A DNA stretch of 64,000 nt from Streptomyces sp. BA2 (GTDB lineage Bacteria; Actinomycetota; Actinomycetes; Streptomycetales; Streptomycetaceae), in the NCBI RefSeq assembly GCF_009769735.1, contig NZ_WSRO01000002.1:2363501-2427500 (forward strand), given 5' to 3'. The position numbers and the translations under genes are program-made. The notes below the pieces were generated by a model. It searched no databases. It saw only the letters and a list, made by a program, of their open reading frames with translations, and was not told where the DNA came from. Of this stretch, positions 27,519 to 35,910 are shown in pieces. Numbering within the stretch: position 1 is the stretch's first letter; every line of letters starts with the position of its first letter.

Positions 27519-28109
27519 CTACCGCCCGCGAAGCCGTCGTACGAGAATGCTCGCGTCCCCGCGGGACTCAAGATCCGCGAGAACGACGGCCACCGCCTCG
27601 CGGACGATGCGCCCGCGGTCGACCGCGAGCCCGTGCTCGCCCCGCAGCACGAGACGCGCGTGCTCGAGGTCCATCAGCTCCTCGGCGGACACGTACACGG
27701 TGATCTTCTCGTCGTGCCGCTCACGCCCGCTGGGCCGCCGGTTGGCCGCCCGCGCGCGCCGCCTCGCCTGCGCCGTGGAGGACGAATTCGCGGACCGGCC
27801 GCCGCTCTGTGCGGCGCCTTCCTGGTCCTGGGCAGGACGACGCCCGTCCTTCTCGGCATCGGCGGTGGCCGACCGGCTGCGGGATTCACCCGACTCCGCG
27901 TCGGCGGCGCCGTGTTCGGCGTCACCGCCGTCCGTGGCCGCCGCGCCGCCGCGGGAATCCCCCGCGGCGGTCTCGTCGCTCTCCCCCGCGGGGCCCGGTA
28001 CCCGGGCCTCGCCGTTCGCCTGGCGTCGCGGGGACGACGACTGCAGCGCCATCCCCCCGGTCGTACGGAACAGTTCGTCGGCCCCCGGCAGACTCACTCG
28101 GCGTGACAC
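27519..28109 (-). CDS. Ribbon-helix-helix-like partner of ParA
   Basis: The 196-residue product has a long disordered acidic/Ser-rich N-terminal half and an Arg-rich stretch (AQARRRARAANRRPSGRERH), followed by ITVYVSAEELMDLEHARLVL and RGRIVREAVAVVLADLE. The last blocks resemble a ribbon-helix-helix DNA-binding domain. The gene overlaps the end of the ParA gene by 16 bases and lies between it and scpA, a conserved order in Streptomyces. It may be the DNA-binding cofactor of this ParA, which lacks a nearby parB; that role is inferred. Confidence 0.8.
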   Translation of the reverse strand: MSRRVSLPGADELFRTTGGMALQSSSPRRQANGEARVPGPAGESDETAAGDSRGGAAATDGGDAEHGAADAESGESRSRSATADAEKDGRRPAQDQEGAAQSGGRSANSSSTAQARRRARAANRRPSGRERHDEKITVYVSAEELMDLEHARLVLRGEHGLAVDRGRIVREAVAVVLADLESRGDASILVRRLRGR

Positions 28110-29275
28110 CGGGCGAGCACCTCCCTGGCGAGCTGGCGATAAGCGGCCGCGCCGACCGAGTTCGATGCGTACGTCGTGATCGGCTCACCGGCGACCGTGG
28201 TCTCCGGGAAGCGGACCGTGCGTCCGATCACCGTGTGGTACACGTGATCGTCGAAGGCCTCGACCACCCGCGCGAGCACCTCACGGCTGTGCACCGTGCG
28301 GGAGTCGTACATGGTGGCCAGGATGCCGTCGAGCTCCAGGTCGGGGTTGAGCCGCTCCTGGACCTTCTCGATGGTCTCCGTCAGCAGGGCCACACCGCGC
28401 AGCGCGAAGAACTCGCACTCGAGCGGCACGATCACCTTGTGAGCCGCCGTCAGGGCGTTCACGGTGAGCAGGCCGAGCGAGGGCTGACAGTCGATCACGA
28501 TGTAGTCGTAGTCCTGCATCAGCGGCTTGAGCGCCCGCTGCAGCGTGGACTCGCGCGCGACCTCGCTCACCAACTGCACTTCGGCGGCGGACAGGTCGAT
28601 GTTGCTGGGCAGCAGGTCCATGTTCGGGACCGCCGTCTTCAGCAGCACCTCGTCGGCCGACATGCCCCGCTCCATGAGCAGGTTGTAGACCGTCAGGTCC
28701 AGCTCCATCGGGTTCACCCCGAGCCCCACCGAGAGGGCGCCCTGCGGGTCGAAGTCGACCAGCAGGACCCGGCGTCCGTACTCCGCGAGCGCGGCACCCA
28801 GGTTGATGGTCGACGTCGTCTTGCCCACGCCGCCCTTCTGGTTGCACATCGCGATGATCTTCGCGGGACCGTGATCGGTCAGCGGGCCCGGAATCGGGAA
28901 GTACGGCAGCGGGCGTCCCGTGGGACCGATGCGCTCACGGCGCTGACGGGCCGCGTCCGGGGCCAGCGTGGCCGCGTACTCGGGATCGGGCTCGTACTCG
29001 GCGTCAGGGTCGTAGAAGTGCCCCTGGGGCAGTTCCTCGTAGTCGGCGAGTTGGGTGTGGGTGGTGTTCTCGCCACTCCGGTCGCCGGCCATGGCGTTCA
29101 CGTGATGGCCATCCATGCTCTGGGGTGCAGACGATGTCGGTTGCGGCTGCGGTTTCTGGCGGGCTGCGAAGGTGCGGACAGCGACGGAGCCGACAGCCTC
29201 GAGCCCCACGGGTCCTTGGCCCCGCTCAGAGGTTCCTGGTTGACCACCCCCGGGAGCAAATGTCGACTCATTCAC
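28094..29275 (-). CDS. ParA family ATPase
   Basis: This protein has a deviant Walker A, IAMCNQKGGVGKTTSTINLG, at about residue 140, Walker A' VLLVDFDPQGALSVGLG and Walker B YDYIVIDCQPSLG. ParA ATPases position DNA or protein cargo on the nucleoid. The first 130 residues form a non-conserved acidic extension. The GTG at 29275 has AAGGAGGT 10 bases upstream. The chromosomal parAB of Streptomyces is near oriC; this is the second, ScpAB-linked ParA. A candidate promoter lies at 29349-29378. Confidence 0.93.
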   Translation of the reverse strand: MNESTFAPGGGQPGTSERGQGPVGLEAVGSVAVRTFAARQKPQPQPTSSAPQSMDGHHVNAMAGDRSGENTTHTQLADYEELPQGHFYDPDAEYEPDPEYAATLAPDAARQRRERIGPTGRPLPYFPIPGPLTDHGPAKIIAMCNQKGGVGKTTSTINLGAALAEYGRRVLLVDFDPQGALSVGLGVNPMELDLTVYNLLMERGMSADEVLLKTAVPNMDLLPSNIDLSAAEVQLVSEVARESTLQRALKPLMQDYDYIVIDCQPSLGLLTVNALTAAHKVIVPLECEFFALRGVALLTETIEKVQERLNPDLELDGILATMYDSRTVHSREVLARVVEAFDDHVYHTVIGRTVRFPETTVAGEPITTYASNSVGAAAYRQLAREVLARCHAE

Positions 29276-29348
29276 AAGTCGTCTTACCTCCTTGGTGACC
29301 AGGAAATTTCTCGATAGGTCAGCGTGGCACCATGCCGACGGTTGGCGA

Positions 29349-29378
29349 CTCTATGGCGTGTCACCGGTCCGCAGCAAC
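29349..29378 (-). promoter_or_regulatory. Candidate sigma-HrdB promoter of parA
   Basis: On the minus strand, TTGCTG at 29378-29373 and TAGAGT at 29354-29349 are separated by 18 bases and lie about 75 bases before the parA GTG. The -10 fits TANNNT; the -35 is a partial match. Confidence 0.4.
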
Positions 29379-29527
29379 ACAATCCGCCGGACCCGGCCCG
29401 ATGTGTCGGCAATCGAACGCCCCCATGTCAAGGGCGCACGGGGTGCCATTGGCACATTTCCGGGGTGGTCGAATCGGTTAAAGGGTTACGTTCAAGGCGA
29501 GTTGACCATGTCCACGGACATACGCAT

Positions 29528-29590
29528 ACGGCCGGACCCCTCTCAAGGTCCGGCCGTGGGCGTGAGATTGACGACTTTCGTTGACGAAAG
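29528..29590 (-). terminator. Tandem hairpins after ald
   Basis: The first hairpin, CTTTCG-TTGA-CGAAAG at 29575-29590, lies 9 bases after the ald stop. The second, a perfect 11-bp stem ACGGCCGGACC paired over an 8-base loop, is at 29528-29557. Together they probably end ald transcription before the parA control region. Confidence 0.75.
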
Positions 29591-29599
29591 CGGTCAGGT

Positions 29600-30724
29600 T
29601 CAGCCGAGGAGCGTCTCCAGCTCGACGTGCTCGAGGCCGTGCGACTCGGCGACCTCCTTGTAAACCACCTGGCCGTCATGGGTGTTGAGGCCCAGGGCGA
29701 GCGAGTGGTCACGGCGCAGCGCCTCGACCCAGCCGCGGTTCGCCAGCTCGACGATGTACGGCAGCGTCGCGTTGGTCAGCGCGTACGTCGAGGTGTTGGG
29801 CACCGCGCCGGGCATGTTGGCGACGCAGTAGAACACCGAGTTGTGGATCGGGAAGGTCGGCTCGGCGTGCGTCGTCGGGTGCGAGTCCTCGAAGCAGCCG
29901 CCCTGGTCGATCGCGATGTCGACAAGGACACTTCCCGGCTTCATGCGCGACACGAGCTCGTTGGTGACGAGCTTGGGGGCCTTGGCTCCCGGGATGAGGA
30001 CGGCGCCGATGACGAGGTCGGCGTCGAGGCAGGCCTTCTCCAGCTCGAAGGCGTTGGAGACGACGGTCTGGATCTTCGTGCCGAAGATCTTGTCCGCCTC
30101 CTTGAGCTTGTTGATGTCCTTGTCGAGCAGGGTCACGTGGAAGCCCATACCGATGGCGATCTGCATGGCGTTCCAGCCGGAGACGCCGCCGCCGATGACG
30201 ACGGCCTTGCCGGCCGCGACGCCCGGGACACCGCCGGGCAGGACACCGCGGCCGCCCTGGGCGGCCATCAGGTGGTAGGCGCCGACCTGCGGGGCCAGGC
30301 GGCCCGCGACCTCGGACATCGGGGCGAGCAGCGGGAGCGCGCGGTTCGCGGTCTCGACCGTCTCGTACGCGATGGCGGTGGTGCCGGACTCCAGGAGCGC
30401 GTCCGTGCACTCCTTGGACGCGGCCAGGTGCAGGTAGGTGAAGAGGGTCTGGTCCTTGCGGAGGCGGTGGTACTCCTCCGCGACCGGCTCCTTGACCTTC
30501 AGGAGGAGGTCGGCGGTGGCCCAGACCTCGTCGGCGGTGTCCAGGATGACCGCGCCCGCGGAGACGTACTCCGCGTCCGTGATCGAGGAGCCGACACCGG
30601 CGTTCCGCTCGATGACGACCTGGTGGCCGTGGCGCACCAGCTCGTGCACACCGGCGGGGGTGATGGCCACCCGGAACTCGTTGTTCTTGACCTCGCGGGG
30701 GATGCCGACCTTCACGTCGATCAC
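29600..30724 (-). CDS. ald: Alanine dehydrogenase
   Basis: NAD-dependent reversible deamination of L-alanine to pyruvate and ammonium. The typical N-terminus (IDVKVGIPREVKNNEFRVAI) has the pyruvate-binding Arg and Lys; YLHLAA and the proton-shuttle His are present; the Rossmann loop is VIGGGVSGWNAMQIA (about residue 172), and MPGAVPNTSTYALTNATLPY is diagnostic. The full length of 374 residues is as expected. The start is GTG at 30724. The upstream neighbour is a STAND/TPR protein read in the same direction with a 135-base gap; no known AldR site could be recognised. Confidence 0.97.
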   Translation of the reverse strand: MIDVKVGIPREVKNNEFRVAITPAGVHELVRHGHQVVIERNAGVGSSITDAEYVSAGAVILDTADEVWATADLLLKVKEPVAEEYHRLRKDQTLFTYLHLAASKECTDALLESGTTAIAYETVETANRALPLLAPMSEVAGRLAPQVGAYHLMAAQGGRGVLPGGVPGVAAGKAVVIGGGVSGWNAMQIAIGMGFHVTLLDKDINKLKEADKIFGTKIQTVVSNAFELEKACLDADLVIGAVLIPGAKAPKLVTNELVSRMKPGSVLVDIAIDQGGCFEDSHPTTHAEPTFPIHNSVFYCVANMPGAVPNTSTYALTNATLPYIVELANRGWVEALRRDHSLALGLNTHDGQVVYKEVAESHGLEHVELETLLG

Positions 30725-30859
30725 GGTCCTCTTGGCTCAGGGATCTTTCGGGCAATTCACTACATACCGATACACAAGAGGGCGCATCGGAGACACCACG
30801 GAAGTACGCGGCAGAGCCAGTCTAATGAAGGACTTCTCGCTGTCTAGCCTTTCAATGCA

Positions 30860-32959
30860 TCAATCTTCAGCGGAAGCGCTACGGATTTCGCAGGCGGAAG
30901 CCCCTGGTCCATCCTTCGATGCAAGCCCTGTGACCTGCTCGAGCTCCATTCCCAGGATGCGCTCGGCGGCGGCGCGGTGCAGCCGGGCGGCGGCCGGGTC
31001 GCCGAGCCGGTCAAGCGTGTCGGCGAGCCTGAGCTGCAGCGCCGCCTGGAGGCGTACGTCACCGGCCTGCCGCGCCCAGTCGACGGCCTCCTGGCAGGTG
31101 CGCAGCGACTCCTCGGGCCGCCCCGCGTACTCCTGCACCCGCGCGAGCTCGCTCAACGCCCTTGCCTGGCCCGCCACATCACCGGCCTTGCGGTGCCCGG
31201 TGACGGCCGAGCTCCAGTTGCGCAGCGCCTCGCCGTAGCGGCCCGCGTAGGTGTGCGCCGTTCCGATGCGGCCGTAGAGGCGGGCCGCGTCCGAGCGCTC
31301 GTCCCGCGCGAGCCGATGGGCGAGGGCGCGCCCGAACCAGTCCGAGGCCCGCGACCAGTCCCCCAGCTCCTCGTAGGCACCGCCTACGGATTCCATCGCG
31401 CGGCCGGTCGCGTACGGATCATTTGCTTCCCGTCCGGCGTCCAGAGCAAGCCGATAACGCACAAGCGCCTCTTGCGTACGTCCTGTCCGCGCGTCCAGAT
31501 CCGCGAGATTCAGGAGGGCGGCCGCCTTCTCGCGGGGCAGGTTCCGGCGCTCGGCGACATCGAGCACGAGCCGGTGGATGCCGTACAGCTCGGGAGCCGC
31601 GTCCTCCGTGCCCCGGTGGGCGACCAGGGCCCGCGTCAGGGCAGCCATCAGGCGTCGCGCGAGGGTGTCGAGCTCCCCGTCGGCGACCGCCAGGCGGGCC
31701 GCGGCGAGCAGGGCGGGCTGCCGGACGCGCAGCCACTCGTCGGCGGCGCCGGGGTGGGGGAAGCGCAGGGCCCGCGGCAGGCCCGCGAGCTTCTTGCGGG
31801 CCCCGGAGCTGTCCGGCTCCGTGATCGCCCGGCAGGACTGGAGGAGGCGCACGGTCCGCTCCAGCATCCTGGCCCGCGCGAGCTGCACCTCGGCGGCCCG
31901 GTCCTGGCTCTCGGTGCGCGCGCGGAGCAGCGGCACCAGGCAGCCCGGCAGCTCGTACTGCGGAAGCGGCGAGTCCACGGCCCTGACCAGGCCGAGCTTC
32001 ACGAAGTCGTCCAGGGTCGTGCGGGCGGCGGAGACCGAGCAGCCCGCGAGCGCGGACGCGGTGTGCGGGTCGACGTGGCCTGCCGGGGCGAGCGAGAGGT
32101 AGCGCAGTATCCGCGCGGCAGCCCCCGGCAGCGAGGTGTACGAGAGCTGGAACATGCGGGAGAGGGCGCCGGCCGCGGATTCGTCGTCGGGCCGGTCGTG
32201 CACCTGCTTGGCCAGGTCGGCGACGGCCGCCTTGGGCCGCCCGGAGAGCCAGCCGCCGGCCAGGACGAGGGTGGCGGGGTGCGCGCCGCAGGCCTCGACC
32301 AGGCTCTCCGCCGACCGCGGGTCGACGGTGATGCGCACCGGGCCCGCCGCGCGGGAGAGCAGTTCGACCCCCGCGGCGGTGTCCAGGCCGCCCAGCGTGC
32401 ACGGCCGCACGTCCGGGATGCCGGTGAGCGGGCCCTGCGACACGGCGACGACCAGGCACTCGGGCGCGTCCGGGAGCAGCGGGTCGACCTGCTCGGCGTC
32501 CGCGGCACCGTCGAGGAGAAGCAGGGCCCTGCGCCCCGAGAGGGCGTCGCGGAGGACTTCGGCGAGCTCGTCCTCGTCGGCCCCCGCGGGTGCGGGGACG
32601 TCGAGGGCGTCCAGGAGTTCCCGGGCGGTGCGTTCCGTGGGCACGCGCGTGCCGTCGGGTTCGGTGAGCTGGGCTCGGAGCACCCCGTCGGGGTAGTCGT
32701 CGGCGACCTGCCGCGCGAGTTCCTCCGCGAGCGCGGTGCGGCCCGAGCCGGGGCGGCCCGCGATGAGGAGCACGCGGGCCCGGGGCGCCTTGCGGCCCGA
32801 GATGGTGTCGAGCCCGGCACGGTCGATGTCGGCGCGGAGCTCTTTCAACTCCCTGCGCCGGCCGACGAATTGACCGCCCTCGGAAGTCCGGGCCGGAGCG
32901 GGCCGCGGCACCGCGCCGCCCGCCGCCGAACCGTCCGTGTCGACTGCCTGATCCGTCAC
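30860..32959 (-). CDS. STAND-type NTPase with tetratricopeptide repeats
   Basis: This 699-residue cytoplasmic protein has FVGRRRELKELRADI near residue 31 (an ATPase entry motif), then a P-loop at 68-75 reading GRPGSGRT, with Arg74 where Lys is normal. Walker B-like RALLLLDGAADA and a winged-helix region follow (ARILRYLSLAPAGHVDPHTA; LVRAVDSPLPQYELP). From about residue 460 there are at least five TPR units (YEELGDWSRASDWFGRALAH; AGRYGEALRNWSSAVTGHRK). It resembles AfsR/SARP-type regulators without the DNA-binding head, so it may act in signalling. The start is GTG at 32959. Target and ligand are unknown. Confidence 0.85.
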   Translation of the reverse strand: MTDQAVDTDGSAAGGAVPRPAPARTSEGGQFVGRRRELKELRADIDRAGLDTISGRKAPRARVLLIAGRPGSGRTALAEELARQVADDYPDGVLRAQLTEPDGTRVPTERTARELLDALDVPAPAGADEDELAEVLRDALSGRRALLLLDGAADAEQVDPLLPDAPECLVVAVSQGPLTGIPDVRPCTLGGLDTAAGVELLSRAAGPVRITVDPRSAESLVEACGAHPATLVLAGGWLSGRPKAAVADLAKQVHDRPDDESAAGALSRMFQLSYTSLPGAAARILRYLSLAPAGHVDPHTASALAGCSVSAARTTLDDFVKLGLVRAVDSPLPQYELPGCLVPLLRARTESQDRAAEVQLARARMLERTVRLLQSCRAITEPDSSGARKKLAGLPRALRFPHPGAADEWLRVRQPALLAAARLAVADGELDTLARRLMAALTRALVAHRGTEDAAPELYGIHRLVLDVAERRNLPREKAAALLNLADLDARTGRTQEALVRYRLALDAGREANDPYATGRAMESVGGAYEELGDWSRASDWFGRALAHRLARDERSDAARLYGRIGTAHTYAGRYGEALRNWSSAVTGHRKAGDVAGQARALSELARVQEYAGRPEESLRTCQEAVDWARQAGDVRLQAALQLRLADTLDRLGDPAAARLHRAAAERILGMELEQVTGLASKDGPGASACEIRSASAED

Positions 32960-33129
32960 GGGCCATGCTCCGTCCGCCTGCGCGCGAACCCGCCGGGACT
33001 CCGGTCGGGACGCTTCCAGAGCCTAGTTCAGGCCCTGCCGCCTCCCCCGGCGAGCGGCGCGCACAAGTCCCCCGATCGGATCAGCAGATCGTCACACCGG
33101 AGCGCCTCAATGGCCCAGAGCGGTACCTC

Positions 33130-33756
33130 TCAGGCCTCGAAGGGGCGCGCGGGCCAGGGCGCGTCGGCGGGGCGCAGCGCGTCGACGCCGTCGCCGCTCA
33201 GCACCGCGGTCAGCGAAAGGGCGCCCACGACGAGGCAGTTGTTGTGCAGCTCACCGGCGAGCACGCCCCGTACGAGCTCTTCGAGCGGTACGCGCGCCAG
33301 CTCCATGTCGGCCTCCTCCTCGGAGACTTCGAACCGCTCGCCCTCGGCCTCGGAGAGGTCACGCGCCAGGAAGATGCGCACGGCCTCGTCGCAGCCGCCG
33401 GGCGTGGTGTAGACGTCGGTCAGGACGCGCCAGTCCTCGGCCTTGACGTGCGCCTCTTCGTAGAGCTCGCGCTGGGCGGCGTGCAGGGGGTTCTCGCCGG
33501 GGATGTCGAGCAGCCCGGCCGGGATCTCCCAGAGCTTGTGGCGTACGGGGTGGCGGTACTGACGCAGGACCAGGACGCGGCCCGCGTCGTCCAGGGCGAG
33601 CACGGCGACCGACCCGGGGTGCACCTGGTAGTCACGGTGGACGACGGTCCCGTCGGGCATGACCACGTCGTCGGTGCGCACGGAGGTCTTGTTGCCCACG
33701 AAGGGCGTCTCCGTCGCTGTGACCTGCCACTCCTCGGCAGTGTCCTTGATCGTCAT
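33130..33756 (-). CDS. Nudix hydrolase, ADP-ribose pyrophosphatase type
   Basis: This 208-residue protein has a Nudix domain with VLRQYRHPVRHKLWEIPAGL, the ADPRase hallmark, followed by a Nudix box (GENPLHAAQRELYEEAHV) that keeps the REL-x-EE metal-binding core. It would cut ADP-ribose to AMP and ribose 5-phosphate. The ATG at 33756 is preferred over the upstream in-frame codons because AGGACAGGG lies just before it. It sits 86 bases after pyrG in the same direction, the order seen around pyrG in S. coelicolor. Confidence 0.92.
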   Translation of the reverse strand: MTIKDTAEEWQVTATETPFVGNKTSVRTDDVVMPDGTVVHRDYQVHPGSVAVLALDDAGRVLVLRQYRHPVRHKLWEIPAGLLDIPGENPLHAAQRELYEEAHVKAEDWRVLTDVYTTPGGCDEAVRIFLARDLSEAEGERFEVSEEEADMELARVPLEELVRGVLAGELHNNCLVVGALSLTAVLSGDGVDALRPADAPWPARPFEA

Positions 33757-33842
33757 GTCGCCCTGTCCTCCCACACGTGCAAACAGAAACCGGGGCACGC
33801 GCCTCAGAAGGCTCGTACCCCGGCAACCGTATCGCTCTTGTG

Positions 33843-35498
33843 TTACTTACCCGTCTGGCGCTCCACGGCGGCCTTCACCAGGCCCGCGAAGAGCGGGTGC
33901 GGGCGGGTCGGGCGCGAGCGCAGCTCCGGGTGCGCCTGGGTGGCGACCAGGTAGGGGTGGACCTCGCGGGGGTACTCGACGTACTCGACGAGCTTGCCGT
34001 CCGGGGAGGTGCCGGAGAAGAGGATGCCGGCCTTCTTCTCCAGCTCGGCGCGGTAGGAGTTGTTCACCTCGTAGCGGTGACGGTGGCGCTCCTCGACGTA
34101 CTCCTTGCCGTCGTACACCTCACGGGCGATGGAGCCCTCGGCGAGCTTCGCCGGGTACATGCCCAGGCGCATCGTGCCGCCCATGTCGCCCTCGCCCGCG
34201 ACGATGTCCAGCTGCTCCGCCATGGTCGAGATGACCGGGTGGGCGGTCGCGGAGTCGAACTCCGTGGAATTGGCGTCGGGGATGTCCGCGAGGTTGCGGG
34301 CGGCCTCGATCACGATGCACTGCAGGCCGAGGCAGAGGCCGAGCAGCGGGATCTTGTTCTCGCGGGCGAAGGTGATGGCGCCGACCTTGCCGGTCACGCC
34401 GCGGTCGCCGAAGCCGCCGGGGATGCAGATCGCGTCGACGTCACCGAGCTGCTTGGCGGCGCCCGCCGGGGTCTTGCAGTCGTCGGAGGTGACCCACTTG
34501 ACCTTGACGCGGGCGCGGTTGGCGAAGCCGCCCGCGCGCAGCGCCTCGGTCACCGAGAGGTAGGCGTCGGGCAGGTCGATGTACTTGCCGACCAGCGCGA
34601 TGGTGACCTCGTGGTCCGGGTTGTGCACCCGGTCGAGGAGGTCCTCCCACTGGGTCCAGTTCACGTCGCGGAACGGGAGGTCGAGCTTGCGCACCACGTA
34701 GGCGTCGAGGCCCTCGGTGTGCAGGACCTTCGGGATGTCGTAGATCGACTTGGCGTCGACACAGGCGACGACCGCGTCCTCGTCGACGTCGCACATCAGC
34801 GAGATCTTGCGCTTGATGGCGGTCGGCACGTCGCGGTCGGCACGCAGCACGATGGCGTCAGGCTGGATACCGATGTTGCGCAGGGCCGCGACCGAGTGCT
34901 GGGTCGGCTTGGTCTTCAGCTCGCCGGACGGGCCGATGTAGGGCAGCAGCGAGATGTGCACGACGAAGACGTTGTCGCGGCCGACCTCGTGGCGGACCTG
35001 ACGGACGGTCTCCAGGAACGGCAGGGACTCGATGTCGCCGACCGTGCCGCCGACCTCCGTGATGACGACGTCGACGTCATCGGTGGCCATGCGGCGGATG
35101 CGGTGCTTGATCTCGTTCGTGATGTGCGGGATGACCTGCACCGTGTCGCCGAGGTACTCGCCGCGCCGCTCCTTGGCGATGACCTGCGAGTAGATCTGGC
35201 CGGTGGTGACGTTCGCCGTGCCGTCGAGGTCGACGTCCAGGAAGCGCTCGTAGTGGCCGATGTCCAGGTCGGTCTCGGCGCCGTCGTTCGTGACGAACAC
35301 CTCGCCGTGCTGGAACGGGTTCATCGTCCCGGGGTCGACGTTCAGGTACGGGTCGAGCTTCTGCATGGTGACGCGCAGGCCGCGCGCCTTGAGGAGCGCA
35401 CCCAGGCTCGAGGCAGTCAGACCCTTGCCGAGGGAAGAGGCGACACCCCCGGTGACGAAGATGTGCTTGGTCGTCGTGGACTTTGGCTGCATGGCCAA
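33843..35498 (-). CDS. pyrG: CTP synthase
   Basis: Makes CTP from UTP, ATP and glutamine. The synthetase domain starts [20 protein letters not shown], with [15 protein letters not shown] and the UTP/CTP region. The glutamine amidotransferase domain from about residue 300 has the oxyanion block PGGFGDRG, the Cys nucleophile in LLGLCLGLQ, and the His-Pro-Glu end ([10 protein letters not shown]). Two starts are possible: TTG at 35498, 7 bases after GGGAG, and ATG at 35492, 13 bases after it; spacing favours the TTG, homology favours neither strongly. There is no sign of the Bacillus-type GGG reiterative attenuator. Confidence 0.96.
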   Translation of the reverse strand: MAMQPKSTTTKHIFVTGGVASSLGKGLTASSLGALLKARGLRVTMQKLDPYLNVDPGTMNPFQHGEVFVTNDGAETDLDIGHYERFLDVDLDGTANVTTGQIYSQVIAKERRGEYLGDTVQVIPHITNEIKHRIRRMATDDVDVVITEVGGTVGDIESLPFLETVRQVRHEVGRDNVFVVHISLLPYIGPSGELKTKPTQHSVAALRNIGIQPDAIVLRADRDVPTAIKRKISLMCDVDEDAVVACVDAKSIYDIPKVLHTEGLDAYVVRKLDLPFRDVNWTQWEDLLDRVHNPDHEVTIALVGKYIDLPDAYLSVTEALRAGGFANRARVKVKWVTSDDCKTPAGAAKQLGDVDAICIPGGFGDRGVTGKVGAITFARENKIPLLGLCLGLQCIVIEAARNLADIPDANSTEFDSATAHPVISTMAEQLDIVAGEGDMGGTMRLGMYPAKLAEGSIAREVYDGKEYVEERHRHRYEVNNSYRAELEKKAGILFSGTSPDGKLVEYVEYPREVHPYLVATQAHPELRSRPTRPHPLFAGLVKAAVERQTGK

Positions 35499-35910
35499 GA
35501 GGGGGCTCCCGTGGTCGCGGTCTGAAGGGTGCGTACCGGCACCCTCACCGGGGATTCTGGGGAGGTGCCGTCGCTGCGGTTCGGGGGTTCAATGACCACC
35601 GGCTCACGGGCTACCAGGGTATCAGCGACCGGGCGAGGCTGCTTCCGGCCACGCTCGGGCACCCACGTCACACCTCCCTCACCTGGCGCTCACCCGTTCG
35701 GCGCAGGCCGGTTGCCGGGAGCGGCGCGCAGATCACCTAGGTGCGTCGTATCCTGCTCGGACACTCGCTGCCGAGCCGGTCCGACTAACGGCAACCACCC
35801 CCGTCCGTCCCCCGGAACAAGAGACTCGTGCAGTTCGTTTTACAGCGAAGCCTTGACCGTAGAGCGAGCGCCCCCGAGAGGGCGACGTGGCCGTTTGACT
35901 GGAGATGCAC
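35499..35910. other. Divergent intergenic region pyrG-GH15
   Basis: These 412 bases hold the promoters of pyrG (minus) and the GH15 gene (plus). An AT-richer stretch at 35820-35860 (agttcgttttacagcgaag), followed by TTGACC at 35857, may belong to the plus-strand promoter, but no convincing -10 is seen. No gene is supported here. Confidence 0.5.

Larger units (their letters stand above)
29276..29599. other. Intergenic region between ald and parA
   Basis: These 324 bases carry the parA promoter region and ribosome site on the minus strand at the left and two ald terminator hairpins at the right. The GC content is lower than in the genes. No supportable gene is seen. Confidence 0.6.
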
